Shown: positions 1 through 8,658 of the stretch, piece by piece | How positions within the stretch are numbered: position 1 is the first letter of the stretch | Layout of the letters: every line of letters begins with the position of its first letter | Source: Streptomyces sp. NBC_01498 | Lineage (GTDB): Bacteria > Actinomycetota > Actinomycetes > Streptomycetales > Streptomycetaceae | NCBI RefSeq assembly: GCF_036327775.1 | Contig: NZ_CP109598.1 | Span: 5,778,001 to 5,842,000 of the forward strand | DNA length: 64,000 nucleotides | Direction of reading: 5' to 3' | Program-made: the position numbers and the translations under genes | The notes under the pieces: model-generated | The model's database searches: none | Seen by the model: only the letters and a program-made list of their open reading frames with translations | What the model was told of the DNA's origin: nothing

Positions 1-1
1 C

Positions 2-358
2 AATCTGATCGGCAAGCAACGCCGCGCGGAGGTACGGGGCTTGCGCGCACTCGCGCGTACCGGTCGCGACCCCGTGGCCGAGTCCTGGGTCGAGCACGCC
101 GACAGCCGGGTCACCGCCGAGGCCGCGCAGGCCGCGCTCGCCGGGGCCGTCGCCGGTCTGTCCGGCGGGGACCGGCACGTCCTGCTGCTGGTCGCCTGGG
201 CGGACTTCAGCTATCAGGAAGTCGCCGACGCGCTCTCCCTGCCGATCGGCACGGTCCGCTCCCGGCTCAACAGGGCCCGGCGCAAGGTACGTACGGCGCT
301 GGGCGGCGACGACCCCACCCGAGTGACAGACGTTGCGGAGGCGACGAGCCATGGATGA
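2..358 (+). CDS. ECF (SigE-like) RNA polymerase sigma factor, 3' part
   Basis: Only the C-terminal part is present; the reading frame is open from base 2 and the start lies outside the window. The first residues (NLIGKQRRAEVRGLRA) look like the end of the linker after region 2. A region 4 helix-turn-helix follows (LLLVAWADFSYQEVADAL, then the recognition helix IGTVRSRLNRARRKVR), which in this family reads the -35 element. The stop overlaps the start of the next gene by 8 bases, so the two are co-translated. The pairing with a membrane-anchored CU044_5270-type protein is typical of streptomycete ECF operons. The exact ECF group cannot be assigned from this fragment. Confidence 0.9.
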   Translation, partial: NLIGKQRRAEVRGLRALARTGRDPVAESWVEHADSRVTAEAAQAALAGAVAGLSGGDRHVLLLVAWADFSYQEVADALSLPIGTVRSRLNRARRKVRTALGGDDPTRVTDVAEATSHG

Positions 359-1469
359 GACGACGATCGTCGGCGAACTGCGCGCCGATGCACCGCTTCC
401 CGACCGCGCCAGGCTGGCACCGGGCCGGCAACGGCTGCTCGACTCGGCGCGGTCGGGCGGCGGCCGGGTCCGCGGGCTGCGCTCCGACTGGCGTACGGCG
501 GCGGCCGGCGCCGTGGTCGCGATCACGGTGGCCGCTGTGACGACCACCCTGCTGGTGGGGGGCGACGGGCACGACCGGGCGCCCGTGTCGCTGGTGGGCG
601 GAGCGGGGAAGGTCGGCAGCGCGAGGGACGTCCTGCTGGACGCCGCCGCGATGGTGGAGGACGACCCGGTGCCGAGGCCCGGCGCCGAGCAGTGGATCTA
701 CACCCGCGAGAGCACCTACAACGCGTCTATGAGCGGGAGCAGCGGCATCATGATCCCGCTCGATCCCGGCCAGGAGCCCCCGCCGGGGGCGACGCCCACG
801 CACATGCCCGGTGTGGGGAGGAGCGTTTTCCTGACCGGCCCCGGGCCGCACGAGGTCGAGGAGTGGACGCCCTTCGCCGACCCGGCGGCGGAGAAGGGAA
901 AGAAGGACGACGACTACTCCGCCCGTGAGATCTTCGCCTTCCTCGCCGATCTGCCCGACGACCCGGAGAAGGTGCTCGACAAGGTCCTGGCGTTCTACCC
1001 GACCGGCCCCGCGAGCGCGGAGACGCCCGAGGAGCACGCGTTCCGGGCACTCGGACTGCTGACCACCGAGCAGCCGATCGTCCATCCCGAGGGGCTGGCG
1101 AAGGTCTACCGCGCGATGGCCGGGGTCCCCGGCTTGAAGGCGGGCCGGGTCACCGACACGGCGGGCCGGGAGACGGTCGCCATCGGCCGGAAGGAGTCCG
1201 GAGGCGCCGGCAAGGACGCCGACATCCGGATGTATCTGCTGGATCCGGCGACGGGTCTGCCGGTCGGTGAGCTGTGGACGGCGGGCAAGGACAGCCCCAC
1301 TCCCGGCGAGGGAGGCAGCGAGGGAGGCAGCGAGGGGGACAGCGAGGGGAAGGGCGCCGGGGGACGGCCCTTGCCCGGCAAGGGCCCCGGATGGAAGAAG
1401 GGCGACGTCTACATGGCGAACCTGGTGCTGGAGTCGGCTCTGGTCGCCGAGGAACACGAGCGACCCTGA
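351..1469 (+). CDS. CU044_5270-family membrane protein, partner of the ECF sigma factor
   Basis: A 372-residue protein. I chose the ATG at 351 because GGAG lies about 10 bases upstream and the gene overlaps the sigma factor stop. Residues 1-45 are cytoplasmic and charged, a single membrane segment (AAAGAVVAITVAAVTTTLLV) spans roughly residues 47-68, and the rest is extracytoplasmic with no recognised catalytic motif. A Gly/Ser/Glu-rich repeat (GGSEGGSEGDSEG) lies near residue 325. The topology suits a sigma-factor-associated sensor or anti-sigma-like protein, but the short N-terminus shows no zinc-binding anti-sigma HxxxCxxC motif. The regulatory role is therefore inferred from operon context. 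Confidence 0.75.
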   Translation: MDETTIVGELRADAPLPDRARLAPGRQRLLDSARSGGGRVRGLRSDWRTAAAGAVVAITVAAVTTTLLVGGDGHDRAPVSLVGGAGKVGSARDVLLDAAAMVEDDPVPRPGAEQWIYTRESTYNASMSGSSGIMIPLDPGQEPPPGATPTHMPGVGRSVFLTGPGPHEVEEWTPFADPAAEKGKKDDDYSAREIFAFLADLPDDPEKVLDKVLAFYPTGPASAETPEEHAFRALGLLTTEQPIVHPEGLAKVYRAMAGVPGLKAGRVTDTAGRETVAIGRKESGGAGKDADIRMYLLDPATGLPVGELWTAGKDSPTPGEGGSEGGSEGDSEGKGAGGRPLPGKGPGWKKGDVYMANLVLESALVAEEHERP

Positions 1470-1588
1470 GTCCACGACGGCCGTCGAGTTCGCGCGAGCG
1501 CCTCTGCCGCGACGGCCGTTGAGCCGCCGGGGGCGCACCACGAGGGCGCCGTCGGAGCGCGGGGCCCCTCGGACCGTGGGAGCGGCCG

Positions 1589-1624
1589 CCCGTACGCCGA
1601 GACCGGTTGGCCTCGGCGTACGGG
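1589..1624. terminator. 13-bp perfect hairpin before dapD
   Basis: The arms CCCGTACGCCGAG and its exact complement are separated by a 10-base loop. The hairpin lies 120 bases after the preceding operon and 19 bases before dapD. There is no T-run, as is usual for Streptomyces terminators. It also overlaps the expected -35 region of dapD, so a regulatory role cannot be excluded. Confidence 0.6.
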
Positions 1625-1637
1625 TGCCCGTTAGGTT
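1608..1637 (+). promoter_or_regulatory. candidate leaderless promoter of dapD
   Basis: A TTGGCC-like -35 (1608-1613) and a TAGGTT -10 (1632-1637) are separated by 18 bases. The -10 ends 6 bases before the dapD ATG and no Shine-Dalgarno sequence is visible, so transcription would begin at or next to the start codon. Inferred from sequence only. Confidence 0.45.
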
Positions 1638-1643
1638 TCGCTC

Positions 1644-2633
1644 ATGACCGACACGACTGCTATTCGCACCACCGGCGCCGTCGCCGCCGGGCTCGCCACC
1701 CTCACCGCGGACGGCACCGTCCTCGACACCTGGTACCCCGCCCCCGCCCTGGCCGACGAGCCGGGCCCGGCCGGCACCGAGCGGCTGGACGCCGGCCGCG
1801 CCGCCGAACTGCTCGGAGACGCCGCAGGCAAGGCCACCGGCCCCGACACCCGGCGCGGCGTCGAGGTCGTAGCCGTCCGTACGGTCATCGCCTCGCTGGA
1901 CGACAAGCCGCTCGACGCCCACGACGCCTACCTGCGGCTGCACCTGCTCAGCCACCGGCTGGTCAAGCCGCACGGCCAGAACCTCGACGGACTCTTCGGC
2001 CTCCTCACCAACGTCGCCTGGACCTCGCTGGGCCCGGTCGCCGTCGACGCGCTGGAGACGGTACGGCTCAACGCCCGCGCGGAGGGGCTGCACCTCCAGG
2101 TCACCTCGGTCGACAAGTTCCCGCGCATGACGGACTACGTCGCCCCCAAGGGCGTCCGCATCGGCGACGCCGACCGGGTCCGGCTCGGCGCGCACCTCGC
2201 CGAGGGCACCACCGTGATGCACGAGGGCTTCGTCAACTTCAACGCGGGCACCCTCGGCACCTCCATGGTCGAGGGCCGGATCTCGGCCGGGGTCGTCGTC
2301 GGCGACGGCTCCGACATCGGCGGCGGCGCCTCCACCATGGGCACCCTGTCCGGCGGCGGCACGGAGCGCATCGTGATCGGCGAGCGCTGCCTCATCGGCG
2401 CCGAGGCGGGCGTGGGCATCGCGCTCGGCGACGAGTGCGTGGTGGAGGCCGGGCTCTATGTCACGGCCGGTACGCGCGTGACCCTGCCGGACGGGGAGAT
2501 CGTCAAGGCGCGCGGGCTGTCCGGCGCGTCGAACATCCTCTTCCGCCGCAACTCGGTGACCGGTGCGGTCGAGGCGCGTCCGAACAACGCGGTCTGGGGC
2601 GGACTGAACGACGTCCTGCACAGCCACAACTGA
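1644..2633 (+). CDS. dapD: 2,3,4,5-tetrahydropyridine-2,6-dicarboxylate N-succinyltransferase
   Basis: A 329-residue enzyme of the succinylase branch of lysine/meso-diaminopimelate synthesis. It transfers succinyl from succinyl-CoA to tetrahydrodipicolinate in the cytoplasm. The C-terminal half is a left-handed beta-helix built of hexapeptide repeats (around residues 185-285: [50 protein letters not shown]). The final part carries [16 protein letters not shown], characteristic of the long actinobacterial DapD type. The N-terminal domain is longer than in E. coli DapD (about 274 residues). The gene is monocistronic and appears leaderless, with no ribosome binding site before the ATG. Confidence 0.95.
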   Translation: MTDTTAIRTTGAVAAGLATLTADGTVLDTWYPAPALADEPGPAGTERLDAGRAAELLGDAAGKATGPDTRRGVEVVAVRTVIASLDDKPLDAHDAYLRLHLLSHRLVKPHGQNLDGLFGLLTNVAWTSLGPVAVDALETVRLNARAEGLHLQVTSVDKFPRMTDYVAPKGVRIGDADRVRLGAHLAEGTTVMHEGFVNFNAGTLGTSMVEGRISAGVVVGDGSDIGGGASTMGTLSGGGTERIVIGERCLIGAEAGVGIALGDECVVEAGLYVTAGTRVTLPDGEIVKARGLSGASNILFRRNSVTGAVEARPNNAVWGGLNDVLHSHN

Positions 2634-2674
2634 CGGCACGTCAGCACGCCGACGGGGGACGGGACGGGGATGCG

Positions 2675-3358
2675 ATGACGGGGCGACACGGCCGTGCCGC
2701 GCGGCTGGCCGGGGCGCTGGTCCTGCTGCTGACGGCGGCGGGATGCGCACACCTGAGGACGGAGATCGAGGCGGAGATCGAGGCAGAGGCCGAGGCGGGA
2801 CGGACGGCTGGCGCGGCTCGCCCCGCCCCGCCCGCTCCGGGCACGTCGTCGCCCCCGCCCCGGCCCGTGTCCCCCGGCCCGCTCCCGTCCCCGCCACCGC
2901 CGACCCCGACCAGGCCGCCCGGCTGTCCGCCGGGCGGCCTCGCTCTCGCGATCATCGGCGAGGACTCCGCGATGGGCCACCGGGTGGCCACGCTCCAGCT
3001 CCGGAACTGCGGCGACCGGCCCTTCTCCGTCAAGGGCCACCCGGGCGTCGAACTCCTCGACACCGGGCGTCAACCGGTCGATGTCACCATCAGCCACAAG
3101 AATGACTACAGCTTCACCGGCAGACGCGACGACCGCCCCCGGCGGCTGACACTCGCACCCGACGGGACGGCCGCCGCCGTGGTGCACTGGAACAACCGCG
3201 TCACGTCGTTCGACGGAGCCCCCACCCCGGGCGCCCACATCCGCGTCACGCCCGCCCCCGGCGAGGCCCCGATCTCCCTGCCCCTCGCCGTCGACCTCGG
3301 TACGGACGGCACCCTGGACGTCACCTCCTGGGCGGCCGGCCCTGTCGGCGGTCGATGA
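2675..3358 (+). CDS. lipoprotein with a DUF4232-like C-terminal domain
   Basis: A 227-residue protein with a lipoprotein signal: RHGRAAR, a hydrophobic segment, then lipobox LTAAGC with Cys24. After it come Glu/Ala-rich (EIEAEIEAEAEA) and long Pro-rich stretches, a probable wall-spanning linker. The C-terminal domain (about residues 88-220: LQLRNCGDRPFSVKGHPGVE, then VVHWNN) resembles the secreted beta-sandwich domain DUF4232 common in Streptomyces, whose function is not established. The ATG at 2675 is preceded by GGGGA. Membrane-anchored and extracellular by inference. Confidence 0.75.
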   Translation: MTGRHGRAARLAGALVLLLTAAGCAHLRTEIEAEIEAEAEAGRTAGAARPAPPAPGTSSPPPRPVSPGPLPSPPPPTPTRPPGCPPGGLALAIIGEDSAMGHRVATLQLRNCGDRPFSVKGHPGVELLDTGRQPVDVTISHKNDYSFTGRRDDRPRRLTLAPDGTAAAVVHWNNRVTSFDGAPTPGAHIRVTPAPGEAPISLPLAVDLGTDGTLDVTSWAAGPVGGR

Positions 3359-3362
3359 TCCG

Positions 3363-3986
3363 ATGGAACGCATGAGCACCGGACACACGGACATCGAAGG
3401 CGCGGCTCACCGACACGCAGCGGCTCACGGACACGCGGACGCCGAACGTACGGCTGCCGGACACACCGACGCCGAACGCGCGGACCCCGCCGACCTCGAC
3501 ACGCTGCGCGCCGCCTTCCGGCCCGAGCTGCGCCGGCCCCCGCTGGGCTGGGCGGCCGTGCACGCGTACGAGCACGAGCAGGGCGTCGTACTGCCGGAGC
3601 CGTACCGCACGCTGGTCGCCGAGATATGCGACGGCAGCGACGAGGGCCCGGCCGACATCGACGGGCTGATCCCGCTGCGGCGGCTGCCCGCGGACTGGGG
3701 GGCCGACGACGGACAGCGCGCCGTCGGCAGGGAGTTCCCCCTCACCGAGGCGTGGCTGTGGGAGGACGACCCCCGGCCGTACGAGGAACTGGAGCCGCTG
3801 ATCGACCAGGTCGGCAACGACGGCAGCGTCGTGCTGGGCACCGACGGCTGCGGGCTCTACTGGCATCTGGTCGTCACCGGCCCGCAGCGTGGCCGGATAT
3901 GGGCGGTCGGCGATGTGGGAGCCGCGCCCTTCGAGGGCGACGCGGGGTTCGCCGACTGGGTGGCGCACTGGGCCGAAAGGCGCTGA
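3363..3986 (+). CDS. SMI1/KNR4-family protein
   Basis: A 207-residue cytoplasmic protein with no signal peptide. The first 45 residues are a low-complexity His/Ala/Asp-rich tail (GHTDIEGAAHRHAAAHGHADAE). The SMI1/KNR4 fold follows: YEHEQGVVLPEPYRTLVAEICDG near residue 70 and IPLRRLPADW near residue 103, ending with GFADWVAHW. In bacteria such proteins are often immunity proteins of polymorphic toxin systems or unassigned regulators; no toxin gene is adjacent, so no role is claimed. The start could also be the ATG three codons later. The gene follows the lipoprotein gene by 4 bases and is probably co-transcribed with it. Confidence 0.75.
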   Translation: MERMSTGHTDIEGAAHRHAAAHGHADAERTAAGHTDAERADPADLDTLRAAFRPELRRPPLGWAAVHAYEHEQGVVLPEPYRTLVAEICDGSDEGPADIDGLIPLRRLPADWGADDGQRAVGREFPLTEAWLWEDDPRPYEELEPLIDQVGNDGSVVLGTDGCGLYWHLVVTGPQRGRIWAVGDVGAAPFEGDAGFADWVAHWAERR

Positions 3987-4009
3987 CCTCACCCGGACCC
4001 GACGACGGA

Positions 4010-4053
4010 GCGAGGGCCCGGCCGCATGTGGGGTGCGGCCGGGCCCTCGCGGT
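4010..4053. terminator. bidirectional terminator between convergent genes
   Basis: A perfect 17-bp stem (4010-4026 with 4034-4050) and a 7-base loop, followed by GGTTT. It sits between the SMI1-like gene (plus) and the nuclease gene (minus) and can serve both. Confidence 0.85.
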
Positions 4054-4092
4054 TTCAGGCGCGGAGGACGGTTCGGGCTGAGCCCGGAACGG

Positions 4093-5919
4093 TCACGGAC
4101 GGAAGCGCAGGACCTGCGGGTCGTGGTCGCTGTTCTGGTCCGCGAACTCGGCGTTGATGTGCACGCTGTCGTACTCGAAGTCGTCGATCGACGGGCTGGT
4201 CAGGATCTGGTCGAGAACCTGGCTGTTGCCCTGGTAGACGTACGAGTAACGCTCCGGCGCCGGAAGGGACTTGATCGCCGGGTACAGCGCGCCGCCCGCC
4301 GTGAGGTTCTGCGTGGTGGTGGAGAACTCGAAGTCGTTGATGTCACCGACCACCAGGACCCGGGCGCCCGACTGGATCTTGAGCAGGTCCTTCACGAAGG
4401 TGTTGACGGCCTTCGCCTGGAGGTGGCGCTGCGCCTCGGAGACCCGGTTCGGCGGCTGGTGGTGCGAGACGATGCTCTCGTCGCCGCCCTTGGAGCCGAA
4501 GTGGTTGGCGATCACGATGACCGGCTCGCCGCGGAAGGTGAACTCACCGGCCAGCGGCTTGCGGCTGTCCGTCCAGGCGGTGTTCGCCGGGTCGATACGC
4601 CCCGGGGACAGCGTCAGCGCGGCCTTGCCGGCCGTGCGGACGGCCTGGGTGCCCGTCGTGGCGTCCGCGCCCGGACGGTCGGTGAAGGAGACCCGCTCGG
4701 GGTTGAAGAGGAAGACCTGGCGGATGTTGCCGCCGGGCTCGCCGCCGTCGGTCTTGTTCTGGGGGTCGACGGTCCGCGCCTCGTACGCGGGCCCGCCGGC
4801 CGCCACGATCGCCGCCGTGAACTTGGCGATCGTCGCGCCGGCGGAGACGGTGCCGTCGTCCGTGGCGCCGTTGTCGTCCTGGATCTCCTCCAGGGCGAGG
4901 ATGTCGGGCGACGACAGGTTCCCGACGACGGCCGCGGCCAGCGCGTCGAACTTCTCCTGCGGGTCGGACGGGTCGAGGTTCTCGACGTTGTACGTCGCCA
5001 CGGCCAGCTCGTTGCCGCGCTGCGCGCGGGTCTTCTCGGCCTTGGCGCCGTCGCCGGCGACCGTGAGCGCCGTCCGGGAGGTCAGCGTGTAGCCGCCGTA
5101 CTGGTTGAAGTCCAGGGGGCCTTCGGCGCCGCTGGAGACCGTGTCGCCGACGTCCGCCTTCGGGAAGGGCACCTCGGCGGTCGGGGCCAGCTGCTGGATC
5201 TGGATGCGGCCGGTGTTCTGGGACTCGTAGGAGCCGTAGACCGTGCCGCCGCGGCGGTTGGCGTTCTCGCTGGGCTTGACCGTCACCCACAGCTCCGCGA
5301 AGGCGTCGGTGGCGCCGACCACGCGCGAGGAGCCGACGCGGACGTTGACGCCCTCCAGCGACTCGTAGTAGTCCAGCGCGTAGCTCTTGGGCTTCAGCTT
5401 GAGGCCGTTGATGCTGTTGCCGGTCGCGGCGGTGCCGTTCGGCGCGTAGGCGGCCGGGACCGACTTCGCGTTGATGGTCACCGGCGCCGGGAGCTTGTTG
5501 CCGGAGGAGACGACCGTGATCTTCGGCGACGAGATCTGGGTCAGGGACTGGTTGCCCGAGGTGGCGCCGCCGGGGACGTACTCGGTGACCGTGCCCGACA
5601 CCTTGATCGAGTCGCCCACGGCGACCGTCGGCACGGAGCTGGTGAAGACGAAGATGCCCTCGCTCGTCGCGGCGTCCTTGTCGGGGTTCGGGTCCTGGAA
5701 CCAGAAGCCCCGCGAGCCGTAGGTCCGTACACCGGTGACGATGCCGGGCACGTCCACCACGGGGGTGCCGACGAGCGGCGATATCCGGCCACTGCCCTGG
5801 ATGCCGTGGATCCTGACTTCGGCGGCCGACGCCGACGACGTTCCGGCGATCAGACCGGCGGCCAGAGCGGTGGCGACGACGGCCGAGACTGCGGCCGTTC
5901 TCGGTACGGATGAAGGCAT
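4093..5919 (-). CDS. secreted endonuclease/exonuclease/phosphatase-family nuclease
   Basis: A 608-residue exported protein. The ATG at 5919 has GGAG 8 bases upstream. A signal peptide covers about residues 1-33 (hydrophobic core AAVSAVVATALAAGLIAG, cleavage after SASA). The N-terminal half (about 35-280) is an OB-fold/ExeM-type region (GIVTGVRTYGSRGFWFQDP). The C-terminal half is an EEP catalytic domain with LAVATYNVENL, LALEEIQDDNGA, a GDINDFEF metal/catalytic motif and the terminal NSDHDPQVLRF, where the Asp-His pair is catalytic in the family. It is most similar in layout to ExeM/NucH extracellular nucleases. A likely role is scavenging of extracellular DNA or phosphate esters. Monocistronic. 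Confidence 0.88.
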   Translation of the reverse strand: MPSSVPRTAAVSAVVATALAAGLIAGTSSASAAEVRIHGIQGSGRISPLVGTPVVDVPGIVTGVRTYGSRGFWFQDPNPDKDAATSEGIFVFTSSVPTVAVGDSIKVSGTVTEYVPGGATSGNQSLTQISSPKITVVSSGNKLPAPVTINAKSVPAAYAPNGTAATGNSINGLKLKPKSYALDYYESLEGVNVRVGSSRVVGATDAFAELWVTVKPSENANRRGGTVYGSYESQNTGRIQIQQLAPTAEVPFPKADVGDTVSSGAEGPLDFNQYGGYTLTSRTALTVAGDGAKAEKTRAQRGNELAVATYNVENLDPSDPQEKFDALAAAVVGNLSSPDILALEEIQDDNGATDDGTVSAGATIAKFTAAIVAAGGPAYEARTVDPQNKTDGGEPGGNIRQVFLFNPERVSFTDRPGADATTGTQAVRTAGKAALTLSPGRIDPANTAWTDSRKPLAGEFTFRGEPVIVIANHFGSKGGDESIVSHHQPPNRVSEAQRHLQAKAVNTFVKDLLKIQSGARVLVVGDINDFEFSTTTQNLTAGGALYPAIKSLPAPERYSYVYQGNSQVLDQILTSPSIDDFEYDSVHINAEFADQNSDHDPQVLRFRP

Positions 5920-6048
5920 TGCGGAACTCCGGAAGTGAGAATGGAAGACGGCGTGAAGCCATGGTTCTACGCGCGTCAATCTCTTGCGTGGGCACCCGTG
6001 TTGTCAAGGGCGCCCGGGTGTACACCGGTTGTCGGCCAAATGAACCGG

Positions 6049-6076
6049 TTGGGATGGGGTGAAATGCGTCTAGGCT
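6049..6076 (+). promoter_or_regulatory. sigma70-type promoter of the 505-residue protein gene
   Basis: TTGGGA (6049-6054) and TAGGCT (6071-6076) are spaced by 16 bases. The AGGAG ribosome binding site of the downstream gene is at 6104-6108. Two copies of ACCGGTTG lie just upstream (about 6023 and 6044). Confidence 0.5.
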
Positions 6077-6117
6077 TGGGCGCCTTGGACCCCGTACGGC
6101 GCTAGGAGAATTACCAG

Positions 6118-7635
6118 ATGTCGGGAGACCGTGCCACTCTGCCGCCGGTGCGGCTGCCCTCGGACGCGGAGCTGGCGCGGGACGCCCTCGCCGTACCGCT
6201 GCTCGCCAGGGCGGTGCGGCTGGCCCGCTGGGCGGGACCGGCGACCCGGGTCGGCGCGGGCGGCGAACTGGTGGACGAGCAACTGCCCGAGGCCGCCGAG
6301 GTGCTGGGGCTCACCGGGGCCGGAAGCCCCGAACCGACCGAGAGCGACGAGGCACTGGCGGCCCGCGCGTGGGCGGAGGCCGAGGCCGAGGCGAGCGAGG
6401 CGTGGCGGGTCGCCGTCGACACCGGGCTGGTCGAGGTCGAGGACCCCGGCGAGGACGACACGGCGGACGACGGCGACGCCGAGGGCACCGTGAGCGCGGG
6501 GGCCGCGCTGCGGCTCATCACCTCCGGCAGCCCGCAGGACATCCTCTCCCTCTGGCTGGACGCCCTGGACGTCGTCTTCGCCGACGCGACCGCGCCCGTC
6601 CTGGAGGACCTGGCCGGCGCGATCGGCGACGACGGCGAGATCGACCTCGACGCGCTGGACTGGGACCCGGAGGTGGAGGCCGAGTTCCTGGAGGGCGTCC
6701 TCGGGAATCTGTATCTGCTCACGGTCGGCGAGGGCGGGACCGATCCGGTGCCCGTACCGCTGCCGGTGCTCGCCGCGTCGATGATCGTGCCCGACGACAT
6801 GGGCGAGCCCACCGACGACGTCCTGGAACAGGTGTCGGAGGCGATGATGCGGCTGGACGACCAGTTCGCGCTGCTGGAGCCGATCGGGCTCGTCACGTAC
6901 GTGCCCGTCGACGAGGCCCTGATGGCCGATGACACGGAGAGCGGACCGGGAAGCGACCCGGCGGACGACGACGTGACCCGGTACGGCGTGGTCACGCTGA
7001 CCCCGCTCGGGCTGCACGGCATCAGGTCCCGGATGCGGGACGCGGGGGTCGAGGCGCCCGCCGTGGGCGACCTGGCCGACAAGGGCGCCGACGCGCTGCT
7101 CGACGGTGTCGCGCACTTCCCGGAAGGCGCCGCGCGCGCCGAGACCGAACAGTGGCTGGCCCGCCGCGAACCCGCCGGGGCGGCCCGTGAACTCCTCGCC
7201 GCCGCACGGGGAACCGACCCGGGCGGCCCGCTGCGTCGGCTCCACTGCCAGCAGTCCCTCGCGCTCGTCGGCCCCGGCGCGGAGCCCGCGGTGCGCGAGG
7301 TCCTGGACGACCGTGAGCTGGGCGGTCTCGCCCGCGTCTGGCTCGCCGAACTGGGCGCCGCCGACGTGCCCCCGCCGCCCGAGTCGATGATCTTCTGGCT
7401 GGCGATCGACACGATCGCGGCCCAACTCGACGCCGACGGCGAGCCGGTGGAACTCCAGGAACTGGTGGAGGGACTGGTCGGGCAGCACAGCGGGTTCTTC
7501 GAGGCGGCCTGGCGGGTGGACCACCCGGCGACGGCGGACGTGCTGGAGGCGATGGGCCGTCTCCACCAGGACCGCAAATCGGCGAAGGAGGCCCGCAAGG
7601 CCGCGTTCAAGGCGAGGTCGCGCGGCGGGAGTTGA
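6118..7635 (+). CDS. unrecognised 505-residue acidic protein
   Basis: I do not recognise the family. The start has AGGAG 9 bases upstream. There is no signal peptide or membrane segment, so it is cytoplasmic. Composition is strongly acidic (for example DPGEDDTADDGDAEG near residue 105). About residues 60-115 alternate helices that could be a winged-helix-like domain (WRVAVDTGLVEVED). Around residue 295 there is VVTLTPLGLHGI, and the C-terminal third looks like alpha-helical repeats (ARELLAAARGTDPGG, WLAELGAAD, FWLAIDTIAAQLDADG) with a basic end (KSAKEARKAAFKARSRGGS). The protein encoded at 59138-60565 has the same layout and matching motifs, so the two are homologues. Stand-alone gene. Confidence 0.8.
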   Translation: MSGDRATLPPVRLPSDAELARDALAVPLLARAVRLARWAGPATRVGAGGELVDEQLPEAAEVLGLTGAGSPEPTESDEALAARAWAEAEAEASEAWRVAVDTGLVEVEDPGEDDTADDGDAEGTVSAGAALRLITSGSPQDILSLWLDALDVVFADATAPVLEDLAGAIGDDGEIDLDALDWDPEVEAEFLEGVLGNLYLLTVGEGGTDPVPVPLPVLAASMIVPDDMGEPTDDVLEQVSEAMMRLDDQFALLEPIGLVTYVPVDEALMADDTESGPGSDPADDDVTRYGVVTLTPLGLHGIRSRMRDAGVEAPAVGDLADKGADALLDGVAHFPEGAARAETEQWLARREPAGAARELLAAARGTDPGGPLRRLHCQQSLALVGPGAEPAVREVLDDRELGGLARVWLAELGAADVPPPPESMIFWLAIDTIAAQLDADGEPVELQELVEGLVGQHSGFFEAAWRVDHPATADVLEAMGRLHQDRKSAKEARKAAFKARSRGGS

Positions 7636-7662
7636 GGGCCGGAGCGCGTTCGGCGTACGCGT

Positions 7663-7803
7663 GACGGGCCGACGGGCGTCGGGCGGTTCGTACGACGGGC
7701 CGACGGGCCTCGGGCGGCGGGCACGACGGGCCGGCGGGCGTCGGGGGCGCGGTACGCATGACGGGCCGGCGGGCGGCGAGCGCCGGGCGGTGGGCACGAC
7801 GCG
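7663..7803. repeat. imperfect minisatellite, about five units of 31-38 bp
   Basis: Units beginning GACGGGCC or GACGCGCC start at 7663, 7694, 7725, 7760 and 7798; the first three are exactly 31 bases apart. They fill the gap between two convergent genes. No gene or clean hairpin terminator is seen here. Slippage-prone GC-rich spacer. Confidence 0.6.
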
Positions 7804-7822
7804 CCGCCGGGTGGCGGGGAGT

Positions 7823-8587
7823 TCAGCGCAGGTACGACGCGCCGTTGAGGTCCAGGACCGTTCCCGACGACCACTGGGACTCGGGGGAGGCCAGCCACAG
7901 CACCGGCGCCGCGATCTCCTCCGCCGTCGCCACACGGCCGAACGGGCTCTGGGAGCGGATCGTCCCGCCCTCCGGGCCCGTCAGCCGGTCGGCCACCCGT
8001 TCCGTCGTGAGGAAGCCCGGCGCGACCGAGGCGACCCCGATGCCGTACGGCGCGAGCGACACGGCCAGGGACTGGCCCAGCGCGTGGACGGCGGCCTTCG
8101 TGGCGCCGTACGCGGGATGGTCCGGTTCGCCGCGGAAGGCGCCGCGTGAGCCGATGTTGACGATCCGGCCGGCCACGCCCCGGTCGATCATGGAGTGTGC
8201 CGCCCGGTGGCTGAGGAGGGCCGTGCCGAGGAGGTTCACCGAGAGATGGCGCTGCCAGCTCGCCGCCCAGTCCTCGTAGGAGGTGGTGGGCAGCGGGTGG
8301 CGTTCGTTCACGGCCGCGTTGTTCACGAGCACGTCGATACCGCCCAGCGCCTCCGCCGCCGCGTCGGCGATCCGGGCCGCTCCCGCCGGGTCCGACAGGT
8401 CGCCGCCCACCAGCGTGTGGCCCGTCCCGTCCAGGGAGTCCAGGGTGCGGCGCGCGTCGTCCGCGCGGGTGCCGTAGTGGACGGCGACCCGGTCGCCGTT
8501 GGCGGCGAAGGCGCGGGAGACGGCGCGGCCGAGCCCGCGCGAGGCACCGGTGACCAGGATCCGGCGGCCGTTCTGCGGGATGTTCAT
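7823..8587 (-). CDS. short-chain dehydrogenase/reductase (SDR)
   Basis: A 254-residue classical SDR oxidoreductase. The NAD(P)-binding motif TGASRGLG lies near residue 14, NNAA near residue 88, and the catalytic Ser and Tyr-x-x-x-Lys in NIGSRG and YGATK near residues 145-163. The C-terminus has PGFLTTERV and the SGTVLDLNGASYLR ending usual for cofactor-side SDRs. An HYGTRADDA segment after the second strand suggests NADP preference. The substrate cannot be told from sequence; FabG-like reductase is the generic alternative. It is transcribed toward the minisatellite and is not in an obvious operon. Confidence 0.88.
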   Translation of the reverse strand: MNIPQNGRRILVTGASRGLGRAVSRAFAANGDRVAVHYGTRADDARRTLDSLDGTGHTLVGGDLSDPAGAARIADAAAEALGGIDVLVNNAAVNERHPLPTTSYEDWAASWQRHLSVNLLGTALLSHRAAHSMIDRGVAGRIVNIGSRGAFRGEPDHPAYGATKAAVHALGQSLAVSLAPYGIGVASVAPGFLTTERVADRLTGPEGGTIRSQSPFGRVATAEEIAAPVLWLASPESQWSSGTVLDLNGASYLR

Positions 8588-8658
8588 GAGGTGGGCCCTT
8601 CGTAGGAGGACGCGGAGGAGGACGCGGAAGGCGACGGGACAGCGGGGGCGACGCGGCG

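Noticed and set aside
267..2897. A long 876-residue minus-strand ORF
   Set aside because: It lies antisense to three well supported genes, with Arg/Gly/Ala-rich composition expected from GC-rich shadow frames.
3889..5913. A 674-residue plus-strand ORF opposite the nuclease gene
   Set aside because: The minus strand encodes a complete secreted EEP nuclease with catalytic motifs; the plus frame is a shadow.
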